The translations under genes were made by a program, and so were the position numbers. The notes beneath the pieces are model-generated. The model saw nothing but the letters and a program-made list of their open reading frames with translations, was not told the origin of the DNA and did no database searches. Below are positions 44,413 through 53,072 of a stretch of 64,000 nucleotides of DNA, one piece after another. Source of the DNA: Bacillota bacterium (GTDB taxonomy: Bacteria > Bacillota > Clostridia > Acetivibrionales > DTU013); contig JAEZCO010000031.1 of assembly GCA_023433505.1 (NCBI GenBank), positions 124,001 to 188,000 on the forward strand, in the 5' to 3' direction. Each line of letters begins with the position of its first letter. The first letter of the stretch is position 1.

Positions 44413-45534
44413 TCATGAAATTGATGGTGGAAAACATCTTATCAATTTCAATGGTTTGTCTCCAGAATTGCAAAGAGTGAAACTATTCAGTGAAATAGGC
44501 AGAAACAACTGATTCGCCTCCCTTATCAATCTCCTTCCATCTGCCCATATAATGACTCCATTTCCGGAGAGTACAAACAAAACTGAAAATGAATCCTCAT
44601 TACTGCATTTATACCTATCAGTAACTTCAATTTCATGCATTCGGAAACATTGCGTACTCTTTTCACCAATCAGTAATCTCTCCATACCTCCGCCTTCATT
44701 GCGAATAATTTGAGGTTCTATTTTCCATCTGGCAATGGTCTGCTCAAATGTCAAGTCTTGATAATTAAAACAATCAAACAGCTTTTCCAGCCCAACTCCC
44801 TGATGAATAAGCAGTTCGGAAATCGAATTTCCCGAAGGCGTTTTCCTCTCGGTTCTCAATGTGAAGTCGGTAGGCTCCTGAACTTCGATCAGGAAACACC
44901 CAGGTCCGATCGCATGCGGAACTCCGCCTTCTATCAAATATGTATCTCCTGGGTAAGGTTTTATTTTATGTAAACAGTCAAGCATTGCAGGTATATCCTG
45001 ACGGTCGAATATACCTTTCCAAACCTCTCTGGTTACTCCTTCCCTAAAACCCAATAACAAATATGGCTCCTCTTCACCTTCAGTACGAGTTCCAACTATA
45101 TACCAGGCTTCCGTCTTTCCAAATTCTGATTTAAAAAAATTCCTGGCAAATTCTTTATCTGGGTGAACCTGTATTGTTAGTCTCTCCATTGAATCAATAA
45201 GTTTTACAAGCACCGCCATACTTTTGCCATATTTACTTGCGTGCTTCTCCCCTAGAAATAGCTCAGGATTTGAATGAATGAGTTCACTTAACAAAACAGT
45301 ATCTTTATCGGATACAAGTACTTCACTCATCCCTTCATTATCAACTTTCATAAATCCCGGATTTCTCGCCTCAACTACGGAGGCTATCCATTCTTCAGGT
45401 TGTTCACTATCCTTTGGAGATTCTACACCATGTAATGCATCAATGTTTTTGCCTCCCAAATAGGTCCTTCTCACTCTTGTGGAATTTAAGAATAATGGCT
45501 GTGTTGCTAAATAAATAAATTGATTGTCATTCAT
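44413..45534 (-). CDS. Mannose-6-phosphate isomerase, class I type
   Basis: A 373-residue cupin enzyme. The zinc ligands are seen in IQVHPDKE (Gln, His), GKTEAWY (Glu) and EGGVPHAIGPG (His). These are the four class-I phosphomannose isomerase ligands. It should interconvert mannose 6-phosphate and fructose 6-phosphate, taking mannose units released by the upstream glycosidase into glycolysis. It follows the glycosidase gene by 33 bp on the same strand. The protein is longer than the minimal bacterial ManA because of a C-terminal cupin half. The kinase gene begins 141 bp downstream. Confidence 0.85.
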   Translation of the reverse strand: MNDNQFIYLATQPLFLNSTRVRRTYLGGKNIDALHGVESPKDSEQPEEWIASVVEARNPGFMKVDNEGMSEVLVSDKDTVLLSELIHSNPELFLGEKHASKYGKSMAVLVKLIDSMERLTIQVHPDKEFARNFFKSEFGKTEAWYIVGTRTEGEEEPYLLLGFREGVTREVWKGIFDRQDIPAMLDCLHKIKPYPGDTYLIEGGVPHAIGPGCFLIEVQEPTDFTLRTERKTPSGNSISELLIHQGVGLEKLFDCFNYQDLTFEQTIARWKIEPQIIRNEGGGMERLLIGEKSTQCFRMHEIEVTDRYKCSNEDSFSVLFVLSGNGVIIWADGRRLIREANQLFLPISLNSFTLCNSGDKPLKLIRCFPPSIS

Positions 45535-45567
45535 AATAAATAAATTCCCTTTAATATTTTAGATATC

Positions 45568-47688
45568 TTAAATTTTAGTTATCTTATAAATTGCTGTATT
45601 TAAACCAGCAACCGTAGCACTTAATTTAAGCTTTCCATCGACTATCTCAGAAGGAGCCGCAGACTGTGAATAAAGCTCAACAATCTGATATTTTCCGCTC
45701 ATGTCCTTGCCGAGTACAATGTCTGATGTGATTTCTTCATTTTCATAATTAAATGCAAAGAGCAAATAACCGCTTTCACCTTTTAACGTGCAAACTTTTA
45801 ATGAAGGATTATTTACATCAAACAAACAAAGACTATAGTTATCATCTAAAAACTTAATAAATTGCTTGGCCGACACTTCTCCCTTCAGATATCCGTACCA
45901 GAAGTAAGTAGAAATATATATAAATTCACCCTTTCCATATTTCAAGCGCACTATTGCCGGTTCACCGTCATTATACTTGGCAAGTATCTCAGTATCTTTA
46001 TTGAGAAGCTTTACTTGCCTTCTTTCAAAATAACCATTGAGGTTAATTTCACTGTCCTGCACTTTTTGGTATGCTGTGATTTTAAGATTATCAGGCTGCA
46101 TGTCAAGCAACTCAAAACCTGCAATTTGACTCAATCCCCCGCCAGGAATTTGTTGGTGAATATAGCTTGTAGCATCTATTTCTCCAAATTTACCGTCACT
46201 TATGACAATGCCGCCCTGTGCAACATAATGCTTTATGCCCTCTGCCAGTTCATCGCTTATATAAACCTGAGTTGAAATAAACAGAACCTTATAGGAATCA
46301 ATCGCTTTTTCTATGATATTTTTAGGTGAAACATATTTAGCCGTAATATTCTCATCCCATAAACACTTGTATAACCCTGCCAAGCTATCGGTATATATTC
46401 TGCTGGGAATACCGCCTACGGCAATATTAGTCAGCGATTCAAACGGCCGTATGAATGCTTTAACAAAGTCTTGATTCATTCTGTCATACAACATTGCTAC
46501 GTTTGGTTGTTCGGGAGTATATTCGCTAAACTCTTTTTCATTATCGGATATAATCTTAGCTATTGAAGCCGTTTCATCCGCTCTAGGAGTATATTCCCCT
46601 TTTGAAGTTATCAGCCCTCTTCCAAATGTTTGTACTCCCTTTCCAAAAGGCTCCCATTTCCAATGAATAATTGCTTTTGCCCCATGGGATACAGCTTCCC
46701 AGTTCCATTGCCTGAGCTCATACGGATAAACATAGCTTAGTGGACCGAACATTGATGAATGATGGGTCTGAAGCTCCGATATCCAGAATTCCCCTGTCTT
46801 TGTTGCCGAATGGACGCCCACAAGCGTTTGCCACCTTAAATTTGCTGGAATAGGTACCGAGGTAAATTTAGGATAGATGTCCACACCCAATATATCAACA
46901 TTTTCTGCTGCGTTCCAATCATCCTGAGGTCTATCGTATACTTCATCCATTGTAATCATAGAAAATACATTGTCTGCAATTACTGGATGTTCGCTATCGA
47001 TAGCCTTAATAATATTCTTCATATTATTAAGTATAATTCCAATATTATCCTTATGAAATTGTTCATAGTCAACCATAGGCATTACACTTGCCCACAGCCA
47101 TGTTGTAAATTCAATCTGCGACCAATCGAAATAAGTTCTGTCCCAAACATTATTTAAATTATCTATATTTTTGTACTTATCCTTCAGCCAATCTCTAAAA
47201 AGCCTGAGCGTATATACATCATAAGATGTAAACATTGTCTCGTTCCAAATATCATACCCATACAAAGATGAGTAGCCTTTATAGTTTTGTACTTGTTCAG
47301 TATACTGCTTTTCCACCAACTGCTTCACTTCCGGATGATTAAAGTTTATATAGCCATAGATTCTGCTACAATATTCTTTACTGCCATCACGTTTCACTGC
47401 ATAATAATCATCTTTCATCGTGAAATCAGGTGCATACTCAAGAGAAGTAATCTGCCCTGCCAGCTCCATTACCACTTTCATTCCTATTTTTTCGGCATAT
47501 TTAAGAATTTCGTGTCCGGTTTGATATGGATAGTTTGGCAGGCTTTTGTCTTCCCACCAATACACAGCCGGCCAGACAACAACTGTATTCATCCCCTTTT
47601 CCTTCATGCTTTTCATCAGTCTGAAAATATCTTCCCAAGTATATTCTCTTTGAATCTTTAGTACCGCTCCATATGGAAATTTTGACAT
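45568..47688 (-). CDS. Glycoside hydrolase, GH42-like beta-galactosidase clan
   Basis: A 706-residue enzyme of the GH42-like layout: a TIM-barrel catalytic domain (residues 1-390), a trimerisation-type alpha/beta domain (400-600, KVLFISTQVYISDELAEGIKHY) and a small beta C-terminal domain. The putative acid/base is Glu in YGYDIWNETMF, and the nucleophile is Glu in FWISELQTHH. There is no signal peptide, so it acts on imported oligosaccharides. The start is ATG 47688 behind AAGGGG; 18 further residues would run into the promoter repeat. It is paired with a mannose-6-phosphate isomerase, so a mannose- or galactose-containing glycoside is possible; the true substrate is unknown. Confidence 0.8.
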   Translation of the reverse strand: MSKFPYGAVLKIQREYTWEDIFRLMKSMKEKGMNTVVVWPAVYWWEDKSLPNYPYQTGHEILKYAEKIGMKVVMELAGQITSLEYAPDFTMKDDYYAVKRDGSKEYCSRIYGYINFNHPEVKQLVEKQYTEQVQNYKGYSSLYGYDIWNETMFTSYDVYTLRLFRDWLKDKYKNIDNLNNVWDRTYFDWSQIEFTTWLWASVMPMVDYEQFHKDNIGIILNNMKNIIKAIDSEHPVIADNVFSMITMDEVYDRPQDDWNAAENVDILGVDIYPKFTSVPIPANLRWQTLVGVHSATKTGEFWISELQTHHSSMFGPLSYVYPYELRQWNWEAVSHGAKAIIHWKWEPFGKGVQTFGRGLITSKGEYTPRADETASIAKIISDNEKEFSEYTPEQPNVAMLYDRMNQDFVKAFIRPFESLTNIAVGGIPSRIYTDSLAGLYKCLWDENITAKYVSPKNIIEKAIDSYKVLFISTQVYISDELAEGIKHYVAQGGIVISDGKFGEIDATSYIHQQIPGGGLSQIAGFELLDMQPDNLKITAYQKVQDSEINLNGYFERRQVKLLNKDTEILAKYNDGEPAIVRLKYGKGEFIYISTYFWYGYLKGEVSAKQFIKFLDDNYSLCLFDVNNPSLKVCTLKGESGYLLFAFNYENEEITSDIVLGKDMSGKYQIVELYSQSAAPSEIVDGKLKLSATVAGLNTAIYKITKI

Positions 47689-47731
47689 TTCGATACACCC
47701 CTTATATTTAGTATAGATTATACACGATTTT

Positions 47732-47797
47732 ATTATAGCCAAGACATGCTTAGCTCTCTACCCGAATCTCGACCTATTGTTTATGCAAAGTCGACTT
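47732..47797. repeat. 66-bp repeat, copy B
   Basis: 65 of 66 bases match 32894-32959 in the same orientation. It forms the promoter region of the glycosidase operon (palindrome AGCTAAG then CTTGGCT, TATAAT box) plus the last codons of a regulator remnant. Confidence 0.9.
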
Positions 47798-47842
47798 AGC
47801 ATTCTGAGCGTTGAAAAGATTTTTATAAGCGGCGTAATCCAT
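47774..47842 (-). pseudogene. C-terminal remnant of an AraC-type regulator
   Basis: 22 codons read MDYAAYKNLFNAQNAKSTLH and end in KQ plus stop, clearly related to the end of the intact regulator at 32936 (YRKAFSNVHNSKSTLHKQ). The frame is blocked upstream by a stop, and no other part of the gene is present. It looks like the relic of a duplicated regulator gene. Confidence 0.55.
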
Positions 47843-47931
47843 TTAAAACAGGTTCTTGAGTTCAAGTTCGTTCTCAAACTTTTTAAGTCCAGATAATTGA
47901 CTTTTTGAATAGTGACAGCGAATATACTCTA

Positions 47932-48810
47932 TTACTGTATTTTCATGATATTTACTGTATTAATCCAACTCTTTATTGCAAGAGAATCTTTTTTGTTTTT
48001 ATTGATTAACATATAAATTTGCCTTGATGGTGGGAATGAATCATTAATTTTTACTTGTATTATTTCACCTTGTTCAAGTTCATTTTTAGCAGAGGATTTA
48101 GTAATAAAAGCATACCCGAAACCTTCTTTAACAAAATCAATAACATAGGCAATTTCATCAACTGAAAACCTCAGTAAAGGACTGTCTCCAAATACCTCAC
48201 TCAGCCATTTGAAAAATTCTTCACCTAAATCTGCATAAAGTAATGGTAATTGCAGTATGTCTGTGCAAGAAATTTCAGCTTGCCCTATTGTTTTATATTT
48301 AGAACTTGTTACTAAGATAATTTCATCTTCTAAAAAGTCGATAACTTCAAATTTACTTGATTTCATTTTTGTATAAACGAATCCAATATCTAGTATGCCG
48401 TCACCTAATAGTTTTATAATGTCCTCTGAATGATTGACTTTTAACTTTACTGCAATGTTAGCAAAAGCTAAATAGTATTCTTTTATTATTGGCGAAATAA
48501 TACCATTGTATATAGAATTTTCTATTCCTAATGCCAGCCTATCTTCATATACCCCCACAGCTCTAGCCTTTATTATCCCATCCTTTTTCAACATAAGTAT
48601 ACTTTTGGCATATGGCAAAAAGGCTTCTCCGTATTTTGTTAGTTTCACGCTTTTATTGTTTCTTAGAAATAATTCTTTTCCAATGTATCTTTCAAGCTCA
48701 TTTATTCTGTTTGAAACCGTTGATTGTACCAAATATTGTATTTCTGCAGTTTTTGTATAATTACAACTTTCCGCCAGTATTACGAAAGTTTCAATTGATT
48801 CAATATTCAT
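47932..48810 (-). CDS. LysR family transcriptional regulator
   Basis: A 292-residue regulator with the N-terminal LysR helix-turn-helix (ETFVILAESCNYTKTAEIQYL, then VQSTVSNRINELERYIGKELF) and an effector-binding domain of two alpha/beta halves (residues 90-290). GGAGGAG precedes the ATG. It is transcribed away from the DUF89 gene, the usual arrangement for LysR control of a divergent target, and a T-N11-A palindrome lies in the shared gap. Confidence 0.92.
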   Translation of the reverse strand: MNIESIETFVILAESCNYTKTAEIQYLVQSTVSNRINELERYIGKELFLRNNKSVKLTKYGEAFLPYAKSILMLKKDGIIKARAVGVYEDRLALGIENSIYNGIISPIIKEYYLAFANIAVKLKVNHSEDIIKLLGDGILDIGFVYTKMKSSKFEVIDFLEDEIILVTSSKYKTIGQAEISCTDILQLPLLYADLGEEFFKWLSEVFGDSPLLRFSVDEIAYVIDFVKEGFGYAFITKSSAKNELEQGEIIQVKINDSFPPSRQIYMLINKNKKDSLAIKSWINTVNIMKIQ

Positions 48811-48827
48811 AAACTCCTCCGATTATT

Positions 48828-48842
48828 ATCGAATATCTCGAT
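48828..48842. promoter_or_regulatory. LysR-type T-N11-A site
   Basis: ATCGA-ATATC-TCGAT, a perfect interrupted palindrome containing T-N11-A, in the gap between the LysR gene and its divergent neighbour. Confidence 0.65.
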
Positions 48843-48872
48843 TGTTACTATTAGAATAATTCGTTTTCCAGA

Positions 48873-48902
48873 TTGAAAATCCTTTAGTATACTGAATATA
48901 AT
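48873..48902 (+). promoter_or_regulatory. Promoter of DUF89/ferredoxin genes
   Basis: TTGAAA (48873-48878) and TATAAT (48897-48902) with an 18-bp spacer, 30 bp downstream of the LysR-type site. Confidence 0.7.
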
Positions 48903-48931
48903 CATAAAAAATTAAAAGTTAGGAATTTATT

Positions 48932-49804
48932 ATGAAATTAAGCGCAACATGCATGAATTGCCTTGTGCAAAGGCAAATGGAGAACATTAGAGATTTTGAA
49001 GATGAAGAATCAAAATCAAATTATATGAAAAAGGTCCTTTCGATAATATCAGAAGCAAATGAATATGAAACTTCTCCAGTAATAATTGCTAAGATTAGCA
49101 AGCTACATCAGGAATATTTCAATTCACCTTACAGCTTTGACCTACTAAAAAAACAATATAATTTGATGATGCTTCAAAAAGAAGAAAGCATCTGGAGTAA
49201 GATTCAAGCTTCAAGCGATAGCTTATTAGAAGCAATGAAATATTCCAGGATAGGTAATTATATTGGTTTTGGCGCTATGGGAAGCATAGATGAAAATAGA
49301 CTAAATAGTTTATTAGAATCAGTTCATGAAGAATATATTGAAAGCAGTAAATATCAGAGATTTTTGAAAGACTTGCAAAACGCTAATGAACTGGTTTATC
49401 TGACGGATAACTGCGGTGAAGTGGTTCTTGATAAACTGTTCATAAAATGTATTTCGGATAGGTTTCCTAAAGTTCATATTACTGTAATTGTAAGAGGTAA
49501 AATAGTTTTAAATGATGCTACAATAGAAGACGCTAAGATGGTTGGTCTAATGGAGATATCAGAAGTTATTGATAATGGTACTGAAATGGCAGGTACCTGT
49601 TTGGAACTAATAAATAATAGAGCTAAAGAATGCATTGAAACAGCTGATATGATTATCTCTAAAGGCCAGGGAAATTTTGAAACACTAAATGGGTGTGGCC
49701 TGAACATTTACTATTTATTTCTTTGCAAATGCGAATGGTTTGTAAAACGCTTTAAGATGGAACGATTTAAAGGCGTTTTTAGCAATGAAAGAGATTGTTC
49801 CTGA
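48932..49804 (+). CDS. DUF89 (ARMT1-like/AF1104) family protein
   Basis: A 290-residue protein of the DUF89 family of metal-dependent phosphatases. The N-terminus CMNCLVQRQ (Cys-x2-Cys) is that of the archaeal/bacterial AF1104 subgroup. Active-site landmarks are YLTDNCGEVVLDK (Asp, Asn, Glu), a middle Arg/Lys segment VIVRGKIVLNDAT, and ISKGQGNFETL (Lys, Gly, Asn, Glu). Family members are proposed to remove damaged phospho-metabolites or sugar phosphates. It lies 55 bp before the ferredoxin gene and is divergent from a LysR regulator. Confidence 0.8.
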   Translation: MKLSATCMNCLVQRQMENIRDFEDEESKSNYMKKVLSIISEANEYETSPVIIAKISKLHQEYFNSPYSFDLLKKQYNLMMLQKEESIWSKIQASSDSLLEAMKYSRIGNYIGFGAMGSIDENRLNSLLESVHEEYIESSKYQRFLKDLQNANELVYLTDNCGEVVLDKLFIKCISDRFPKVHITVIVRGKIVLNDATIEDAKMVGLMEISEVIDNGTEMAGTCLELINNRAKECIETADMIISKGQGNFETLNGCGLNIYYLFLCKCEWFVKRFKMERFKGVFSNERDCS

Positions 49805-49859
49805 CACGGCTATAAAATGAGCCTATGCCATTATTTTTTACGAAGAGTAAAATGAAATT

Positions 49860-50564
49860 ATGTATGACAGGGTGGAGAAATTACTGGTGAAAACTCAAAA
49901 AAGGGATGTGGAACTGGAGAAAAGGATTAAACTGTATGACCAACTTATATCCGAGGGAAAGGTACCTGCGTCGTCCAAGGTTATTCCAGTGAATAAGTCT
50001 CTGGACAGCAAACAATGGATTTTACCTGCCCAACAAGCGGCTGAAATACTCAGAAATGCTCGGCGTTTTGCATTGGGAGACTGTGGATGCAGAAGCAAAC
50101 AGAAGCATTGTGATAAACCTGTAGAGGATATTTGCTTTTCGATTAATGATGCAGCCGAAGAACGGGTACGTAAAGGTATCGCTCGATATGTAAGCCTCGA
50201 TGAAGCATTGGAAAGGCTGAATCTGGCTGATGAGTATGGACTCGTGCACTTGACCATCTATAATCCTGAACAGCATGTATTTGCCCTGTGTAGTTGTTGC
50301 GAATGCTGTTGTCATGAATTACGTATGGTTCAGATGTATGAACGAGGGGATTTGGTCATTCATTCAGATTATATTGCTGTGGTAGCAACTGAATCCTGCA
50401 TTAACTGCGGTGTATGCATAGACAGATGTGCATTCGGTGCCCAGGAACAGCATGACATGGTAGTATATCACTCAAAAAAATGTTATGGATGCGGCTTATG
50501 TGTCACAACTTGCCCGGTAGGGGCTATTACGTTAAATCTAAGAACACCTACTAACTCCTGTTAA
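49860..50564 (+). CDS. 4Fe-4S ferredoxin-type protein with extra Cys cluster
   Basis: A 234-residue iron-sulfur protein. The C-terminal 60 residues carry two ferredoxin motifs (CINCGVCIDRC and CYGCGLCVTTC, each closed by a later Cys-Pro or Cys-Ala). Upstream are CGCRSKQKHC near residue 75 and the unusual cluster CSCCECCC near 142, so more than two clusters or a metal site may be present. No membrane or signal segment is seen. It probably passes electrons to an enzyme linked to the DUF89 gene product. The ribosome site is weak (GAAGAG), suggesting coupling to the upstream gene. Confidence 0.8.
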   Translation: MYDRVEKLLVKTQKRDVELEKRIKLYDQLISEGKVPASSKVIPVNKSLDSKQWILPAQQAAEILRNARRFALGDCGCRSKQKHCDKPVEDICFSINDAAEERVRKGIARYVSLDEALERLNLADEYGLVHLTIYNPEQHVFALCSCCECCCHELRMVQMYERGDLVIHSDYIAVVATESCINCGVCIDRCAFGAQEQHDMVVYHSKKCYGCGLCVTTCPVGAITLNLRTPTNSC

Positions 50565-50817
50565 ACAGCCTTCGAAGAAAGTAATTAGGTAATATTTGGG
50601 AACATAAGAGAGTTTTGAGTTGGATATTTAAATCAAAAAATTTTATTTGTACCATATGCTTCTCAAAGACAACAGAGTACATCACATTCCAACAGTCAAT
50701 GAGGGCAGCGATTCGTGTAACTACAAGCCCTATCATTTGTGGTACACCAGAGTTTTAGAGATAATCTCAGAGAAATAGATGCTCAACAGGCGATTCTAAA
50801 TGAGGAGGGAAGTTGAA

Positions 50818-52017
50818 ATGAATACTCGACAGATAGTGATTCTGGGTTCTACCGGTTCAGTTGGTCAGCAAGCCGTAGCCGTGGTTCGAGAGCATCCCGG
50901 TGAGTTTCGTGTGCTGGGGCTTGGAGCAGGCGGCGGTCAAATCGATGTTTTGGCCCGACAGATTGTAGAGTTCCAGCCCGAGGTAGTAGCCATTGCCAAG
51001 GAGGAGGTATTACCTGAACTCCACACTGCTGTACGCAATGTCATAGCTGCGCAAGGCCTTCGGCCAGGCTATTTTTCAGTTCCGCAATACTTGGCCGGAA
51101 ACCAAGCAATTGAAGAAATTGCCAAGATGTCATGTGATGTAGTGTTAAACGGCATTACCGGAGCAGTAGGCCTGAAAGCGACCTTAGCGACCTTACGTTC
51201 AGGAAACGTGCTCGCTCTGGCTAACAAGGAATCCCTTATCCTAGGAGGCGAATTCGTGACACGCGAGGCTTATCCCGGCCAGATCGTACCAGTGGACTCT
51301 GAACATTCCGCTCTGGCTCAAGCACTTCGTGGCGGAAAAGACTCAGAGGTGAAAAGACTCATTATCACCGCAACAGGAGGACCTTTCCGTGGGATGAGAC
51401 GTGCCGAACTAGAAAACGTCACCATTGCACAGGCTCTTACTCACCCAAAGTGGTCAATGGGACCGGTGATTAGCATCAATTCTGCGACTATGGTGAATAA
51501 GGGGTTAGAAGTGATTGAGGCACATTTATTATTCGGCATTCCCTATGCAAATATCGAGGTTGTCATACACCCCGAAGCCTTCATTCACTCAATGGTTGAA
51601 TTCATCGATGGGACAACAATTGCACAAGTAAGTCCTCCTGATATGAGGTTGCCCATCGCTTTAGGGCTTAAATGGCCCGAGAGAATTCCTTATGTAGTTT
51701 CCGGTGTCGATTGGTCTACGTCACATAGCTGGTCCCTACAGCCATTGGATAACGAACTGAGTTCAATGGTGAAGCTTGCTCGCCACGTTGGCGAACTAGG
51801 GGGAGCTGCTCCTGCTATTTATAACGCGGCTAACGAGGTGTGTGTCGAAGCTTTCGTGTCTGGTCGGTTACCTTTCCTCGGTATTTTCGACGTAGTTGAG
51901 CAGGTTGTTCTGAATACTACGCCCACCATGAATATCCATACTCTGGAGGATGTACTCGAATTCGAAGCCCGAGCACGGGTTACTGCCACTGATTTGATCA
52001 ATCGCAGCCACTCATGA
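50818..52017 (+). CDS. dxr: 1-deoxy-D-xylulose 5-phosphate reductoisomerase, actinobacterial type
   Basis: A 399-residue DXP reductoisomerase, the committed enzyme of the MEP isoprenoid pathway and target of fosmidomycin. NADPH-binding GSTGSVG is at the start; then NGITGAVG, LANKESLILGG, VPVDSEHSAL (metal Asp and Glu), TGGPFRG (the flexible loop) and INSATMVNKGLEVIEAHLLF. The start is ATG 50818 with AGGAGG nine bases upstream. Several stretches (ALRGG, PPDMRLPIALGLKWPER, APAIYNAANEVCVEAF) read like actinobacterial enzymes rather than clostridial ones. It stands alone, not in the usual cdsA-dxr-rseP operon, and its G+C is higher than its neighbours. It may be an acquired extra copy. Confidence 0.9.
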   Translation: MNTRQIVILGSTGSVGQQAVAVVREHPGEFRVLGLGAGGGQIDVLARQIVEFQPEVVAIAKEEVLPELHTAVRNVIAAQGLRPGYFSVPQYLAGNQAIEEIAKMSCDVVLNGITGAVGLKATLATLRSGNVLALANKESLILGGEFVTREAYPGQIVPVDSEHSALAQALRGGKDSEVKRLIITATGGPFRGMRRAELENVTIAQALTHPKWSMGPVISINSATMVNKGLEVIEAHLLFGIPYANIEVVIHPEAFIHSMVEFIDGTTIAQVSPPDMRLPIALGLKWPERIPYVVSGVDWSTSHSWSLQPLDNELSSMVKLARHVGELGGAAPAIYNAANEVCVEAFVSGRLPFLGIFDVVEQVVLNTTPTMNIHTLEDVLEFEARARVTATDLINRSHS

Positions 52018-52322
52018 GTCAAAAGGCTTTGAGAGGACTACCTGAAAAAGGTAACCACCACAAATCCATATAATATGAAACTTTCATATAGGGTTCAGCC
52101 TAGCGGGTGGGCCCTTTAACTATCTATGCAGTATTATTCAGTTTGCACACTGTTACACCCGTTATTTATCCTTCCGTACGATTAGTGAACAGCATTCCAC
52201 GTGCCTTGAGGATACAAAAAACGCTGGTGTCAAGTCAGGGCTAAAATTTTATTGGCATGCAATACCACAAATATTATAAAATATTTTAACTTTGTAATAT
52301 TTGTGATAGTTATTTATTCAGC
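52018..52322. other. Intergenic region with a long A+T hairpin
   Basis: A 305-bp gap between converging genes. The only clear structure is CACAAATATTA (52266-52276) and TAATATTTGTG (52295-52305), perfect 11-bp arms around 18 bases, possibly a shared terminator. No gene is seen. Confidence 0.55.
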
Positions 52323-53072
52323 TTATAAATAAACTTTTCTAAGCACCTGCATGATATCGTCAAAGCTAATTCCAGGGATTTTCAGTGTCTTTGGATCAAC
52401 GGGCGCCTTTTCGAGACGGGTAACGAACTGCTCCATATCGGATTTGATTTCAGTCGGTAGTTCGCATCTTTCGCTGCCGGAAAGTACAGCTGTGAGCCGG
52501 ACAACATCGTTTTTATGTTTTTTAATGTCACGGTCATCAACATGATGCCCCTGTGCTTTTCGCTCTGAAAGATCAAGCCATGCTTTTGCCTTAAAAGGTA
52601 TTAGATTCTGAGAAGATAAAATAACCACATCATTGATTACCGTTTTACCGGTCAATAACAACTGATAATACGTTGAGGTCAAAAGAATAGCTGACAAACT
52701 GGAGATTTCGTCGCCCAGGTGAAGAGGGATGCAGCCGTGCTCAACATCTTCAATCTCAGTCGAAGTTTTAGAAAACAACTCAATCATATACGGATAGTCG
52801 ACATTTTGGGGTTTATCAAACCTGAAAAATTGCGGTGAACCATTACTTTTCGCACGATGCTCATAACCACCGTCTTGAATAAATTCCCAAAGCCGTTTAC
52901 CAAACTCTGGTGTCAGTGCTTCTGCAATCAACACCATGTCCAAATCCTTTGTTGCACGAAAGTCACCGTCCACATCTTCGAAGATAAGATCACAGGCTGC
53001 GCCGCCAATCAGCACATACTGTTCCTTATAGTCATGAAAATACGCTTTGAAGGTTTCAATTCCTTTAATCAT
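52323..53072 (-). CDS. AbiEii-like nucleotidyltransferase (toxin candidate)
   Basis: A 249-residue protein with the nucleotidyltransferase fold signature LIGGAACDLIF followed by ATKDLDMVLIAE (GG and Dx-D motif), as in the AbiEii/AbiGii toxin family and relatives. It begins 8 bp inside the end of the upstream DNA-binding protein gene. In the AbiE systems the nucleotidyltransferase is a phage-abortive-infection toxin controlled by its AbiEi partner. The order here (antitoxin then toxin, overlapping) is the same, so the pair is a likely type IV toxin-antitoxin, but a chromosomal housekeeping role cannot be excluded. Confidence 0.75.
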   Translation of the reverse strand: MIKGIETFKAYFHDYKEQYVLIGGAACDLIFEDVDGDFRATKDLDMVLIAEALTPEFGKRLWEFIQDGGYEHRAKSNGSPQFFRFDKPQNVDYPYMIELFSKTSTEIEDVEHGCIPLHLGDEISSLSAILLTSTYYQLLLTGKTVINDVVILSSQNLIPFKAKAWLDLSERKAQGHHVDDRDIKKHKNDVVRLTAVLSGSERCELPTEIKSDMEQFVTRLEKAPVDPKTLKIPGISFDDIMQVLRKVYL

